From Bacteroidales bacterium (GTDB lineage Bacteria > Bacteroidota > Bacteroidia > Bacteroidales > UBA932): DNA of 33,399 nt. The notes under the pieces are model-generated. The model did not search any database. It was not told the origin of the DNA and was given only the letters and a program-made list of their open reading frames with translations. The translations under genes were made by a program, and so were the position numbers. How positions within the stretch are numbered: position 1 is the stretch's first letter; every line of letters starts with the position of its first letter. Below are positions 7,917 to 18,200 of this stretch, piece after piece. The DNA lies in NCBI GenBank assembly GCA_017561865.1, contig JAFZBH010000011.1, positions 1-33,399 of the forward strand. Reading direction: 5' to 3'.

Positions 7917-10160
7917 CTATTTGACCTTGAAGCCGACCGCCTCGCCCGAGGCGCTGTCGCCGGCAACCCATAGCTGAAAATCACCCGGTTCCACCTTCTT
8001 CGTGCCATCCAGCCCGTAGAAAGCGAGGTCTGCGACCGGAATCTCCACCTCGACCCTCCGGCGTTCGCCTGCCTGCAGGCTCACCCGTTCAAAATGCTTG
8101 AGTTCCTTGACCGGACGGGTGACGGAACCGACCAGGTCGCGCACGTAAACCTGCACGATTTCCGTACCGTCCCTTCCGCCCGTATTCTCCAGGGTGAAAC
8201 TCACCCGGACCGTTCCGTCGACAGGGTATTCGTCGCGGTCCAGCGCAATGTCGGAATAAGCGAAAGTCGTGTAGCTCAAACCGTAACCGAAGGGGAAAAG
8301 CGGATAGGCGCCATAGTCCAGATAATAGGACGTGTTGCCCAGGGAAGTCTGTCCGGCTTCCGGTTCGATGTCTTCCAGGAGGGTCTCTCCGTTGTACGGA
8401 CGTCCCGTCATGTTGTGGCTGTAGTAAAGCGGTGCCTGGCCTACGGTCCTCAGGAACGTGACCGGCGTCTTGCCGGAAGGATTCACGTCGCCGTAGAGGA
8501 GAGAGGCCAGCGCGGGGCCGCCCATCGTTCCGGGATGGAAGGCGTAGAGAAGGGCCCTGCAGTTCGGCAGATCGCGCTCGATAGTGAGCGGCCGCCCGGC
8601 CATCACCGTGACTACCACCGGCTTGCCCGTCCCGGCGAGACAGGCCAGCAACTCGCTCTGGGAACCTTTGAGATTGAGGTCGGCGAGCGAATGGGCTTCT
8701 CCCGAAAGAATGGCTTCCTCGCCGACAAAGGCCAGGATGACGTCAGCGCGACGGGCGGCGGCGGTCACTTCGTCGAAACGCTCCTTGTGTTCGCGCGTAT
8801 ATTGCAGACCGGGGACATAGACCACCCGGCCGGGGAAGCGTTCGCGAAGCGCCTGGAGGGGCGTGACGCTATGCTCCTTCTGCCCGTCGAAGGCCCAGGT
8901 GCCCAGCTGGTCGTGAGGCGCGTCGGCCATCGGTCCCGTGACCAGGATGGTCCGGGTCTTGTCCGCGGACAGCGGCAGGATGCCGTCGTTCTTGAGCAGG
9001 ACGACGGATTCTTCGGCGGTGCGCTGCGCCGCTTCCAGATGCGCGGGGGCATACTGCAACGGAGCGGCCGCTTCTGCATCCACATACGGGTTTTCGAACA
9101 GGCCGAGCATGATCTTGACGCGCAGGATGTTCCGGACGGCCTGATTGATGGCCGTCTCCCTGACGGCACCACTGCGGACCAGCTCCTCCAGATGGGAGAT
9201 ATAACCATAGGTCATCATATCCATATCCACGCCGGCTTCCAGCGCCAGGCGGGCCACCTCCTTCCGGTCCGCGCCAAAACCGTGGGAAATCATTTCGCCC
9301 ATGGAATTCCAATCCGTGACGACGAGCCCGTCAAAGCCCCATTCCTCCCGGAGGATATCCTTGACGGTGAAGACATTGCCGGTCGAAGGAACGCCGTCAT
9401 TGTCGTTGAACGAGGTCATCAAGGTCAGGGCGCCGGCCTTCACGGCCGCCTCGAACGGCGGCAGATAGACGTTGCGCAGCTGACGCTCGGTCAGGAACGT
9501 GCTGTTGTAGTCCCGGCCTCCTTCCGCGGCCCCGTAACCGACAAAATGCTTGATGCAGGCCGCCATCGAGGTGGCGTCCCAATCCGCCCCCTGATAGCCG
9601 CGAACCATCGCCTCGCCCATCCTTGCGTCCAGCCAGGTGTCTTCTCCGCTGCCCTCGGCAATCCGTCCCCAGCGGGGATCGCGGGCGATGTCAAGCATCG
9701 GGGAGAAGGTCCAGCGGACACCCTGCGCGCTCGCCTCGACTGCCGCGATGCGCGCGCCCTTCTCCACCAAAGCGGGATCGAAGGTCGCCGCCAGGCCGAG
9801 CGGAATCGGGAACACCGTGTGGAATCCGTGAATCACGTCACGCCCCACGAGCAGGGGAATTCCGAGCCGGGACTCTTCCACGCAGATGCGCTGAAACTCG
9901 TTGATCTTGACGGGATCCACCTCATTCAGGATGGATCCGATCTGGCCTTTCCGGAGGGCGTCGGCATAGTTGGACACGTCCCCTCCCGCGGAAACCTGGT
10001 TCATCTGGCCGATTTTTTCGGCCAGGGTCATCTGCGAAAGGATACGCTCCACGCGGCGTTCAATCTCCGGAGCGGACCCCACGGAAGAGGGTTTGCGTTC
10101 CTGACAGGAAAGCACCGCGCAAAGCAGCGCCAGCAGGCATAGGTTGCGGATGTATTTCAT
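7917..10160 (-). CDS. GH3 beta-glucosidase lipoprotein (BglX-like)
   Basis: This exo-acting enzyme should release glucose from the oligosaccharides made by the GH16 and GH30 enzymes. From the ATG at 10160 it has 747 residues; an in-frame ATG at 10172 adds four residues and would overlap the GH16 stop. I chose the inner Met because MKYIRNLCLLALLCAVLSC is a clean lipoprotein signal. The TIM-barrel domain includes KHFVGYGAAEGGRDYN and the nucleophile Asp in GLVVTDWNS (about residue 283). The second domain has SGEAHSLADL with the likely acid/base Glu. The C-terminal fibronectin-III-like domain ends the protein. Length is typical of BglX-type enzymes. It lies 4 bp after GH16 and 6 bp before GH30. 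Confidence 0.95.
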   Translation of the reverse strand: MKYIRNLCLLALLCAVLSCQERKPSSVGSAPEIERRVERILSQMTLAEKIGQMNQVSAGGDVSNYADALRKGQIGSILNEVDPVKINEFQRICVEESRLGIPLLVGRDVIHGFHTVFPIPLGLAATFDPALVEKGARIAAVEASAQGVRWTFSPMLDIARDPRWGRIAEGSGEDTWLDARMGEAMVRGYQGADWDATSMAACIKHFVGYGAAEGGRDYNSTFLTERQLRNVYLPPFEAAVKAGALTLMTSFNDNDGVPSTGNVFTVKDILREEWGFDGLVVTDWNSMGEMISHGFGADRKEVARLALEAGVDMDMMTYGYISHLEELVRSGAVRETAINQAVRNILRVKIMLGLFENPYVDAEAAAPLQYAPAHLEAAQRTAEESVVLLKNDGILPLSADKTRTILVTGPMADAPHDQLGTWAFDGQKEHSVTPLQALRERFPGRVVYVPGLQYTREHKERFDEVTAAARRADVILAFVGEEAILSGEAHSLADLNLKGSQSELLACLAGTGKPVVVTVMAGRPLTIERDLPNCRALLYAFHPGTMGGPALASLLYGDVNPSGKTPVTFLRTVGQAPLYYSHNMTGRPYNGETLLEDIEPEAGQTSLGNTSYYLDYGAYPLFPFGYGLSYTTFAYSDIALDRDEYPVDGTVRVSFTLENTGGRDGTEIVQVYVRDLVGSVTRPVKELKHFERVSLQAGERRRVEVEIPVADLAFYGLDGTKKVEPGDFQLWVAGDSASGEAVGFKVK

Positions 10161-10164
10161 GATA

Positions 10165-11319
10165 TCATTCATCTTTTTGGAATACGCGGATATAATCCAC
10201 GTACATGGTTACGGGAAGAGCACTCTCATCCACACCGTTCATACCGCCCCAGTCCCCGCCCCAGGCCAGATTCAGGATGGGGTAGAAGGCATAGTGGAAC
10301 GGCCACTGGTTGTGTCCGGAACCGAGTGCGGACTTTTTGACGGCCAGCTGGACCTTGCCGTCCACATAGGTCGTGATCGCATCCTCGGTCCATTCCAGGG
10401 CATAGACATGGTAGTCGCCTTCTGCCTTGGAAATCTTCATCGCGTGCGTTTTCTGGGTATTCTTCGTGTGATTGTAATCCTGCGTGTGGATGGAGGAAGA
10501 CACTTCGTTGGGCACGCACCCGACCTCTTCCATAATGTCAATCTCTCCGCACATCGGCCAGGGATTGGTGCTCCAGTCATTCCCCACCGGCATCATCCAG
10601 AAAGCCGGCCAGGTGCCCTTACCGGAAGGAAGGTTGATGCGGGCTTCGAACCAACCGTACTTCCAGCCCTGTTTCATGCGGGCGTAGACACGGCCGGAAT
10701 AGATCTTTCCGTTCTCCTTGAAGCAGTGGATGAGCAGGGAACCGTCCTGGATTTCCGTGACGACCTTGCCGGTGGAAGTCTGGTGGTTCACGTAGTTCTG
10801 GAGTTCGTTGTTGACCCAGCCGGCGTTCTGCACTTCGTGGGTCCAGTCCGCCGGATTCAGGGTCGTGCCTTGGTCAAACTCGTCGTTCCAGACCAGGTGA
10901 TACCCTTCCGGAACCACCATCCCTGCGGGACCGGGTTTCGGAAGATCTTCCTCGTTGAAGCCCTGTCTGACAGGCACTTCCAGCGTATCGGATCCGTAGC
11001 GGAAGATGAGTGTGTTCTCCCGGATGGCACCCGTACGGTTCGCCTCCAGCTTCACCCTGACCGTGGACGTCCCCTTGATGCCGCCGGACGGAGACACGCC
11101 GCACCAGTCCTTGTCGGTGACCGACACGCCCCAGTCGCAACTGGCCGTGACGACAATCTCCCGCGTTACCGCCTCATAAGAAAGGTCCAGGGACGGGACG
11201 GACACGGAGAGAGTCCCCTTCACCGGGTCATCCGAAGGCCTCCCGTTGCAACCGGTGGTAAAAAGGGTTGCCGCACAGAGCAGCAGCAACCCTTTCATTA
11301 CACAACCCAACCTTACCAT
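10165..11319 (-). CDS. GH16 endo-beta-glucanase lipoprotein with N-terminal BACON-like domain (laminarinase type)
   Basis: The 384-residue product has a lipoprotein signal (TTGC, Cys24). A BACON-like beta-sandwich follows at about 35-120, with the characteristic ASCDWGVS and a closing VPVRQG. Then comes a GH16 jelly roll (about 135-384). The catalytic motif is GEIDIMEEVG: Glu259 nucleophile, Asp261, Glu264 acid/base. The pattern is closest to the GH16_3 laminarinase/lichenase group. The ATG at 11319 overlaps the previous stop as TAATG, which supports coupled translation; Met8 (11298) is an alternative start. It should be the surface endo-enzyme that cuts the backbone before import by SusC/D. 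Confidence 0.94.
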   Translation of the reverse strand: MVRLGCVMKGLLLLCAATLFTTGCNGRPSDDPVKGTLSVSVPSLDLSYEAVTREIVVTASCDWGVSVTDKDWCGVSPSGGIKGTSTVRVKLEANRTGAIRENTLIFRYGSDTLEVPVRQGFNEEDLPKPGPAGMVVPEGYHLVWNDEFDQGTTLNPADWTHEVQNAGWVNNELQNYVNHQTSTGKVVTEIQDGSLLIHCFKENGKIYSGRVYARMKQGWKYGWFEARINLPSGKGTWPAFWMMPVGNDWSTNPWPMCGEIDIMEEVGCVPNEVSSSIHTQDYNHTKNTQKTHAMKISKAEGDYHVYALEWTEDAITTYVDGKVQLAVKKSALGSGHNQWPFHYAFYPILNLAWGGDWGGMNGVDESALPVTMYVDYIRVFQKDE

Positions 11320-13757
11320 TATTGTTCCATGAATATGATTTCAGACGCCGTGACGGTGGAGCCGACCGGACTGCGGCCGAAGTCGAAGATCAGCATCAGG
11401 TTGTCTCCGGACACCGCCTGCTTGACGCCTCTCTTCACATAGAGAAGTGTCTCGCCGGCCGTGAGCTTCACCTGCCCGTCATAGAAGAACGAATGGATGT
11501 CGTCGCTCTCTTCCGGATCATTGGTAAGCTTGACGGTCACGGTCATGTCCTCGTCGGCGGTGAGCTTCACGCTGAAGTCGTAGGTCTTCTCGCTGGAGGT
11601 GGCGATGCCGCTCTTGAGCTTGGTCTGCCCCATCCACTCGCTGCCGCCCACGCCCTCCGGAATGGTCACGGAGATGCCGTTGCCGGAGGTGATCCCGTAT
11701 TCCGGGGTAATGCCGCCGGACCAGTCGCCGGCGGAATACCACGTCTCCACGTCCAGGGTTGCGCCGGCCCAGAGGTTGCCGTCCTTATGCTCCTGGAAGA
11801 GGATGTCGGATGCCGTGATGGTGGACCCGACCGGACTGCGGCCGAAGTCGAAGATGAGCATGACATTGTCGCCGGAAACACTCTGCTTGAGATTGTGCTT
11901 GCGGTAGACGAACGGCTCGCCGGCGGTGAGTTTCACCTGTCCGTCATAGAAGAACGAGTGGATGTCATCGCTCTCTTCCGGATCATTGGTAAGCTTGACG
12001 GTCACGGTCATGTCCTCATCCGCGAGAAGGGTGACGCTGAAGTCGTATTCCTTCTCGGAAGAAGAGGCGATGCCGCTCTTGAGCTTGGTCTGGCCCATCC
12101 ATTCGCTGCCGCCCACGCCCTCCGGGATGGTCACGGTAATACCGTTGCCGGAGGTAATCTCATAGTCAGGGGTGATGCCGCCGGACCAGTCACCGCCGGA
12201 ATACCAGGTCTCCACGTCCAGGGTGGCGGCCTTCCAGAGGTTGGTTTCGCCGTTCACGTCGTAATCCGTGGGATCCAGCGGATCTTCCTGCGGATCAGGG
12301 TCGGGACCCGGACCCGGGATGTCCTGCCCGTCCTTCGGGCGGTAGATGAACTGCCAGGAGATGCCCTCGAAGTTGGCCACGACGAACAGTTTGTTCGCGG
12401 TCAGTTCCTTGATGTACAGGCGGTTGGTCTCCGAAAGGACCTGCGGCTTGGGAATGTAGCCATACAGGACGCCGGCAGGCAGTTCGATATAGTCGCCCAC
12501 TTCGTCGCTGCCCAGCACATAGCTGGATTCCATCAGCTCGCAAGGGGCATCGTAGTCGGTGCTTCCGTCGCCGGAATAATAACCGTCAGGACGCCAGCCG
12601 GATTCCCAGTTGCAATAAACCATGCCGTCGGCACCCGGATCGAAGACATACTTGCCGTTGGCGAAGAACGTGAGTTCATCGTCTTTCACGCCGAAGCTGT
12701 CCTTGTCGTGGGGATTCGCGCTCCACCAGCCGCCGGAGTTACCGAAATCGGGACCGCAGCCCATATAGCCGGCCGCCTCGTTGTCCAGAACCCACACCTT
12801 GCTGTCGACGCCGAAGAGCGGGTCGGGATCTCCGGATACGGAGCCCTTGGGCACGAATTCATAGTACCAGGAGATACCGTCGGTGTTGTTCGGCGTGTAC
12901 ACGGTGGACATCAGCTTGAGCTTCTTCTTCATTTCGGCCGTCTTGGTCTCCAGGACCTGGAAACGGGGCTCCTCCACGGCGCTCTTGTGAGGCACATAGG
13001 AAAGGATGCTGCCGCTTTCCATAACCAGGAAGATCTCCTCGATGCCGGCATCGTTCCAGTTGTTCTCGAAGGTGTACTTCGTCGTCTTCTCTTCGGCCGG
13101 GAAGAGGTAATCCTCGCCGGTGTTGTACTCGCTCAGGTACTCGGAGCCCGTGTTGGCATAGGCCTTCCCGTCGCCGGGATTGAAGGTATAGTTGCCGTCG
13201 ACGTCGAAAGTCATCGTATCGTCATAGAGGAAGCCCTTCTTGCCATTGGCGTCGCAGGACCACCAGGCCAGGGGATCCCCGACGGGACCGCAGCCGAAAT
13301 GGCCTTTCTCGGTGCTGTTCCAGACCCAGTCTTCGGAGGTGCCGCCGGAAATGGCACGGACATACGGAGAAGGATCGAACGGATCACGATACGTATTGCT
13401 CAGGGTGAAGGTCTCCAGCCGGGAGCCCACGGACAGGCCGTTGGCGTTGTACGCCTTCACTTCCACGACATACTCACCCGCTTCGCGGAAACGCAGGCAG
13501 ACACCGTTTTCAGTATAGGCATAGCGCTTGCCGGCTTTGCCGTCGATCTTCTGATCGCCGAAAATCCACACGGGCACCACGCCTTTGTTGTTCATCTCAA
13601 AGGTCACATAGTTGGTCTCCTGATTCACCGTGATGGTGACATCCAGGTCCGATGCCTGCGGCAGTTCCGCCTCGTTCGGAGTCAGGTAATCAGGGGTACA
13701 GGCGGCAGCGGAAACAAAGAGCGCCGCGATTGCGATATATTGCCAGATTGTTTTCAT
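11319..13757 (-). CDS. Multidomain surface glycan-binding lipoprotein with tandem C-terminal CBM-like modules
   Basis: Sits in the SusE/SusF position directly after susD (12-bp gap). The 812 residues divide into a lipoprotein signal (SAAAC, Cys20), a PKD/Ig-like domain (about 40-120), two related modules (about 143-305 and 320-475) each with FGCGP or MGCGP followed by a WW pair, a Pro/Asp/Gly linker (481-500), and two nearly identical modules (506-655 and 661-812). The last two resemble CBM4-type jelly rolls (NLW start, DFGRSPVGST end) and agree at roughly 84% by my manual count. No catalytic motif is visible. The likely role is to hold beta-glucan at the cell surface for GH16 and SusC/D. I cannot assign the WW modules to a named family. 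Confidence 0.88.
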   Translation of the reverse strand: MKTIWQYIAIAALFVSAAACTPDYLTPNEAELPQASDLDVTITVNQETNYVTFEMNNKGVVPVWIFGDQKIDGKAGKRYAYTENGVCLRFREAGEYVVEVKAYNANGLSVGSRLETFTLSNTYRDPFDPSPYVRAISGGTSEDWVWNSTEKGHFGCGPVGDPLAWWSCDANGKKGFLYDDTMTFDVDGNYTFNPGDGKAYANTGSEYLSEYNTGEDYLFPAEEKTTKYTFENNWNDAGIEEIFLVMESGSILSYVPHKSAVEEPRFQVLETKTAEMKKKLKLMSTVYTPNNTDGISWYYEFVPKGSVSGDPDPLFGVDSKVWVLDNEAAGYMGCGPDFGNSGGWWSANPHDKDSFGVKDDELTFFANGKYVFDPGADGMVYCNWESGWRPDGYYSGDGSTDYDAPCELMESSYVLGSDEVGDYIELPAGVLYGYIPKPQVLSETNRLYIKELTANKLFVVANFEGISWQFIYRPKDGQDIPGPGPDPDPQEDPLDPTDYDVNGETNLWKAATLDVETWYSGGDWSGGITPDYEITSGNGITVTIPEGVGGSEWMGQTKLKSGIASSSEKEYDFSVTLLADEDMTVTVKLTNDPEESDDIHSFFYDGQVKLTAGEPFVYRKHNLKQSVSGDNVMLIFDFGRSPVGSTITASDILFQEHKDGNLWAGATLDVETWYSAGDWSGGITPEYGITSGNGISVTIPEGVGGSEWMGQTKLKSGIATSSEKTYDFSVKLTADEDMTVTVKLTNDPEESDDIHSFFYDGQVKLTAGETLLYVKRGVKQAVSGDNLMLIFDFGRSPVGSTVTASEIIFMEQ
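11322..12242 (-). repeat. Tandem in-frame duplication of a 465-bp CBM-like module
   Basis: Two copies with a period of exactly 465 bp (155 codons) lie at 12242-11778 and 11777-11322 inside the glycan-binding protein. A core of about 30 residues around LTNDPEESDDIHSFFYDGQV is identical in both. Most differences fall near the C-terminal third of each copy (PFVYRKHNLK versus TLLYVKRGVK). This indicates a recent duplication or ongoing gene conversion. Confidence 0.9.
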
Positions 13758-13769
13758 GGTTGCCCGGTA

Positions 13770-15275
13770 TTAATAGTTGTTCTGCTGGAGGTTCGGATCC
13801 TTGTCGATCTCGCCCTGCGGAATGGGCCAGTACTTCTTGTTCTCGGTCCAGTCGTTCTGGCGGTACTCGTGATTGGCCGCCTTGAGGACGGATGAAGCCA
13901 GACCGCTGCGGACCAGGTCCCAATACCGCTTGCCCTCGCCCACGAACTCCTTATGGCGCTCCTGGATGATGTCTTCGCGGGAGACTCCGGTATCGTGGCA
14001 GCCTGCCCGGTCGCGGACCTGCTTGAGGTAGCTGCTGCCGTCCTGTCCCAGCAGGACGGAGAGTTCGGCGGCGTTCAGCAGGGTCTCGGCGTAACGGTAG
14101 ATACGCTCGTTGTTGCCGTAGTTAAGGTTGTCGGACGCCTTGTAGCCGTGGTTGCCGCCTTCGCGGGCGATGTACTTGCGGTTCCAGAAGCCCGTATCCT
14201 GCCAGCGGGGGGTATACTCCGCGCCGGGGTGGGCAGCAGCGTATTTCTCGAAGTTCAGGATGCCGCCATCCTTGCGGATGTCGTCATCGTCATACATGTC
14301 GTAGGCGCTTTTGGCAATGGTGCCGAAGCCCCAGCCCTCGTGGTAGTCGGGCACGTTCTTCGGGGCGGGGATGCCGGTGAGGATGGAGTTCACCTGGCCG
14401 CCGGCGGCGATGGAGTTGCCCCAGTCGCGGATACCGCCTTCGGAGATGTAGTTGATCTCCCAGATGGATTCGGCACACCACTCGCCGCTCTCTTCCCAGA
14501 TCCCGGCAAAATCGGACACCAGGGAGTACTGGCCGCTGGAGATGATCTCCTTCATATAATTGAGGGCGGTCTGGTAGCGGGACTGGTCGTTCTGGTACAG
14601 GACGGCCTCCGTATAAAGCATATACGCCATGGCCAGGGTCACGCGGCCTTCGTTGCCCACGGAAGCCTTCATCGGAAGGACGTTGAGGGCGATGGCGTCC
14701 TCGATCAGCTTGATGAAGTTGGCATATACCTCGTCGTGGCCCAGCTGGGGGGCGATGTACGGGGATTCCAGCAGCTCCTCCCAGTAGGGGACGTTGCCCC
14801 AGAGCTTCCACAGCATATTGTAATAATAGGCCATCAGGACCTTGGCTTCGGCCACATAGAGTTTCTTGGTATTCTCATCCACGCCTTCGGCTCCGTCGAC
14901 ATACTTGATCAGCGTTGCGGCGCGGTTGATACCGGAATAGTTGACCGTCCACATCTGGTTGCACACGTCGGTGGGAGTGGCCGTGTAGTAGTGCGTCTTC
15001 ACGATGATGGGCTGGTCGCCTTCGTTGGAGCCGCCGGCATACACATCGTCACCCATCACGTCGAAGATGAGGTGGAGGTTGTCATACTGGCCGAATGCAT
15101 AGTCGTACCACTCCAGCGGGTCGTATGCGGCCACAAGGCACTGGAAGAGACGCTCCGGCGTATTGAAGTACTCGTCGAGCGGTTCGGAACTGTTGTGCCG
15201 GGGATTGATGAAATCCTTGGAGCAGGCAGTCAGCAGAACGGCAAGGGCACTGAGTGCGAAAAATATCTTTTTCAT
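13770..15275 (-). CDS. susD: SusD/RagB family surface glycan-binding lipoprotein
   Basis: SusD proteins form the lid of the SusC transporter and bind the oligosaccharide before import. The 501-residue product has a lipoprotein signal (AVLLTAC, Cys18) followed by SKDFINP, and TPR-like helices typical of the family (GINRAATLIKYVD, AEAKVLMAYYYNMLWKLWGNVPY). The C-terminal RagB-type end includes ERHKEFVGEGKRYWDLVR and the closing YWPIPQGEIDKDPNLQQNNY, which is very characteristic. Slightly shorter than many SusD proteins but complete. It is 12 bp downstream of susC and 12 bp upstream of the glycan-binding protein gene. Confidence 0.97.
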   Translation of the reverse strand: MKKIFFALSALAVLLTACSKDFINPRHNSSEPLDEYFNTPERLFQCLVAAYDPLEWYDYAFGQYDNLHLIFDVMGDDVYAGGSNEGDQPIIVKTHYYTATPTDVCNQMWTVNYSGINRAATLIKYVDGAEGVDENTKKLYVAEAKVLMAYYYNMLWKLWGNVPYWEELLESPYIAPQLGHDEVYANFIKLIEDAIALNVLPMKASVGNEGRVTLAMAYMLYTEAVLYQNDQSRYQTALNYMKEIISSGQYSLVSDFAGIWEESGEWCAESIWEINYISEGGIRDWGNSIAAGGQVNSILTGIPAPKNVPDYHEGWGFGTIAKSAYDMYDDDDIRKDGGILNFEKYAAAHPGAEYTPRWQDTGFWNRKYIAREGGNHGYKASDNLNYGNNERIYRYAETLLNAAELSVLLGQDGSSYLKQVRDRAGCHDTGVSREDIIQERHKEFVGEGKRYWDLVRSGLASSVLKAANHEYRQNDWTENKKYWPIPQGEIDKDPNLQQNNY

Positions 15276-15287
15276 ATCCGTTGTCTG

Positions 15288-18200
15288 TTAGAAAGTTACA
15301 TTGACGCCAAAGGTGACGGTCCTGTTCTGGGGGTAGACACCCCGGTCGACGCCCACTTCCCGGAAACCGCCGGAAACTTCCGGATCGCAGCCGGTATATC
15401 TGGTGAGCGTGAAAGCGTTCTCGACCTGCCCATAGAGCCTCAGGCGGGAGACGAAAGCCTTCCGGGTCAGGCTGACAGGCAGGGTATAACCCAACTGGAT
15501 GTTGCGGGCGCGCAGGAACGAAGCGTCTTCCATCCAGTAATCGGACACGCGGTAGTTCTCGTTGGCCGAATCAAAGGCGAAACGGGGATACTCGTTGGTG
15601 GAACCTTCGCCGGTCCAGCGGTTCAGGATGGACTTGGGCAGGTTGATGTAGTACAGGTCGGTACGGCGGGTCACGTTGAGCGTCTGGGCGCCGAGCTGAC
15701 CCTGAAGGAGCATGCTGAAGTCAAAGCCTCTCCAGTCCATCGTGAGCGTGAAGCCGAAGGTCCAGTCAGGAATGCCCTTGCCCAGTTTGGTGCGGTCGCT
15801 GTCGTTGATGACGCCGTCACCGTTGATATCCTTCCAACGGAAGTCGCCGGGCTGCGCATTCGGCTGGATCAGATTGCCTTCGCTGTTCACATAGGCATTC
15901 ACCTCATCCCAGTTCTGGAACACGCCGTCCGTCTTCCAGCCCCAGAAGTACGGGAACACTTCACCGACCTCGCCGCGGGTAAGGCTGCCGATCTTGTGGC
16001 TGGCGGTGATGATGTAGGATGCATCGTCCGCAAGTTTGGTGAGCTTGTTGCGGTTGTAGGAAGCGTTCAGCTTGACCCCGTAGTTGAAATCCTGGATGGC
16101 GCCGCGGTAGCCGAGGTCAATCTCGAAACCGGAGTTGCGCATCGTACCCACGTTGCCGGTAGGTGCGGAATCACCCGCATAGGTCGGCACCTGCATTTCC
16201 ATCAGCATGCCGGAGGCGTCTTTGATATAGTAGTCGAGCGTGGCCGTGAACTGGTTGCCCCACAGGCCCAGATCCACGCCGAAGTCGGTCTGGATAGACT
16301 GTTCCCACTTGGCGTTGGGGTTGGCCAGGCCGGAAGCCTTCACGCCGATGTTGACGCTTTCCGTGCCGTTGGCGCCGGAACCGAACACGTAGTTGTTGCC
16401 CGACTGGGCATACACGGCATACAGGAAGTCGCTGAGGTTGTCCTTACCGTTGATACCCCAGGAGGCGCGGACCTTCGCCATGGAGACGAGGCGGTTGTGC
16501 CTGAGGAATTCCTCGTTCTTGAGGTTCCAGCCCAGGGAGACGGACGGGAAGGTACCCCATTTGTTGTTCGGGCCGAAATGCGAAGAAGCGTCCCGGCGGA
16601 CGGTCACCTGGGCAAGGAAGCGCTCGTCGAAGTTGTACGAGACGCGGCCGAAGTAGGAAAGGATGCTGTACGGAATGGAATTCCAACGGCCCCAGCCGTT
16701 GCGGTCACCGTCGGTCTGCTGGCCGAGGGTGTTGTCCACGCTGATCTTCCAGGGATCGTCCGGATACTGGAGCCCCCTGGAGGAAGCGCCCAGATAGGAA
16801 GAAGAGGAATAATACGCGGACTGGCCCAGCACCACGTTGAAGGCGTGCCGGCCGAACACCTTGTCATACACCAGGGTGTTTTCCACCTGATAGCTATAGT
16901 AGCGGTTCATCGTCTGGCTGGCAACGGAACCGTAATTCATCTTTTCGATGACGGAAGCGTTCCCGTTCTGGTCATACACCGTATTGGAAGTGACGGTATC
17001 CAGGCTGTAGTTCTTGGAGGTCAGGAAATACTGCTCGGTGTAGCTGTGGCCATATACATAGGAAAGGTCGAGCGTGAGGGCGTTGCGGAATTTCAGGCCG
17101 TCGATCAGCTGGAGTTCCGTGGTAAAGTTGCCCACGATCTTGTCGGTGCTGCTGTAGGCATGCGGACGGTCCAGCATGGCGATCGGGTTCGCCTGCTCAT
17201 TATAAGTACCGCCGTCGGCGATGAAGTAAGCCACACCTTCGCTGTTGCGGATGATATAAGGATAGCCTGCCGGATAGAGCTGCTGGTAACGGGCTTCTTC
17301 CGCGGCATCGGCATAGATGGGATCCAGCGGGGACATACCCAGGGCGGAACCCAGCGGAGAGCCATATTCGGAATTGGCCGAGATGCCTGCCGACTTGATA
17401 TGCGCGAAGGAAATCTGGTTGCTGATGGTCAGCTTGTTAAGCCAGTTGCGGGAAGCGGACTCGTCGAACAGGGTGATGCCGACATTCTCGCGCAGCGTCA
17501 TCCTGTCATAATAGGACTGGTCGAACCTTCCGCCGATGGTACCCTTCGTGGAGAGATAACCACCGGAAACGCTGTAATTGACGCGGCCGTTGCCGCCCGA
17601 GATGTTGAGGTCGTGCTTGACGACGGGCGCGTTTTTGTCGAAAACGGCAGAAACCCAGTCGGTCCCTTCGCCAAGGGCATAAGGATTGTCGTAGATGGGC
17701 GCGTTTCCGGCATTGAGCATACCCTCGTTCATCATGATGGCGTATTCCGTCGCGTTGAGTACGGCAGGTTTCCGCCAGGGGTTCTGCATACCGTAAGAGA
17801 AATCGTAGTTGACGACGGTCCTTCCCTCCTTGCCGGACTTGGTGGTCACCAGGACCACGCCGTCAGCCGCGCGGGCGCCGTAAACGGCGGCGGAAGCGGC
17901 ATCTTTGAGCACGTCGATGCGCTCGATGTCGTTCGGGTTGATATAGTCGATACTGCCGGCCGGCATACCATCCACTATATAGAGCGGAGATGCGTGGTTG
18001 ATGGAACCGATACCGCGGACGATCACCGTAGAACTCGCACCGGGGGCACCGGAATTCTGAGTCACCTGGACACCGGAGGTCATACCCTGAAGCATATTGT
18101 CCACACGGGTCTGGGACTGCACTTTCAGGTCTTCGGAGGAAACCGAAGAAATGGCGGCCGTAACCACCGACTTCTTCTGGACACCGTAGCCGATGACGAC

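Noticed and set aside
11268-13895. An 875-codon plus-strand frame opposite the glycan-binding protein
   Set aside because: It repeats internally only because the real gene's tandem modules repeat; no domain of its own.
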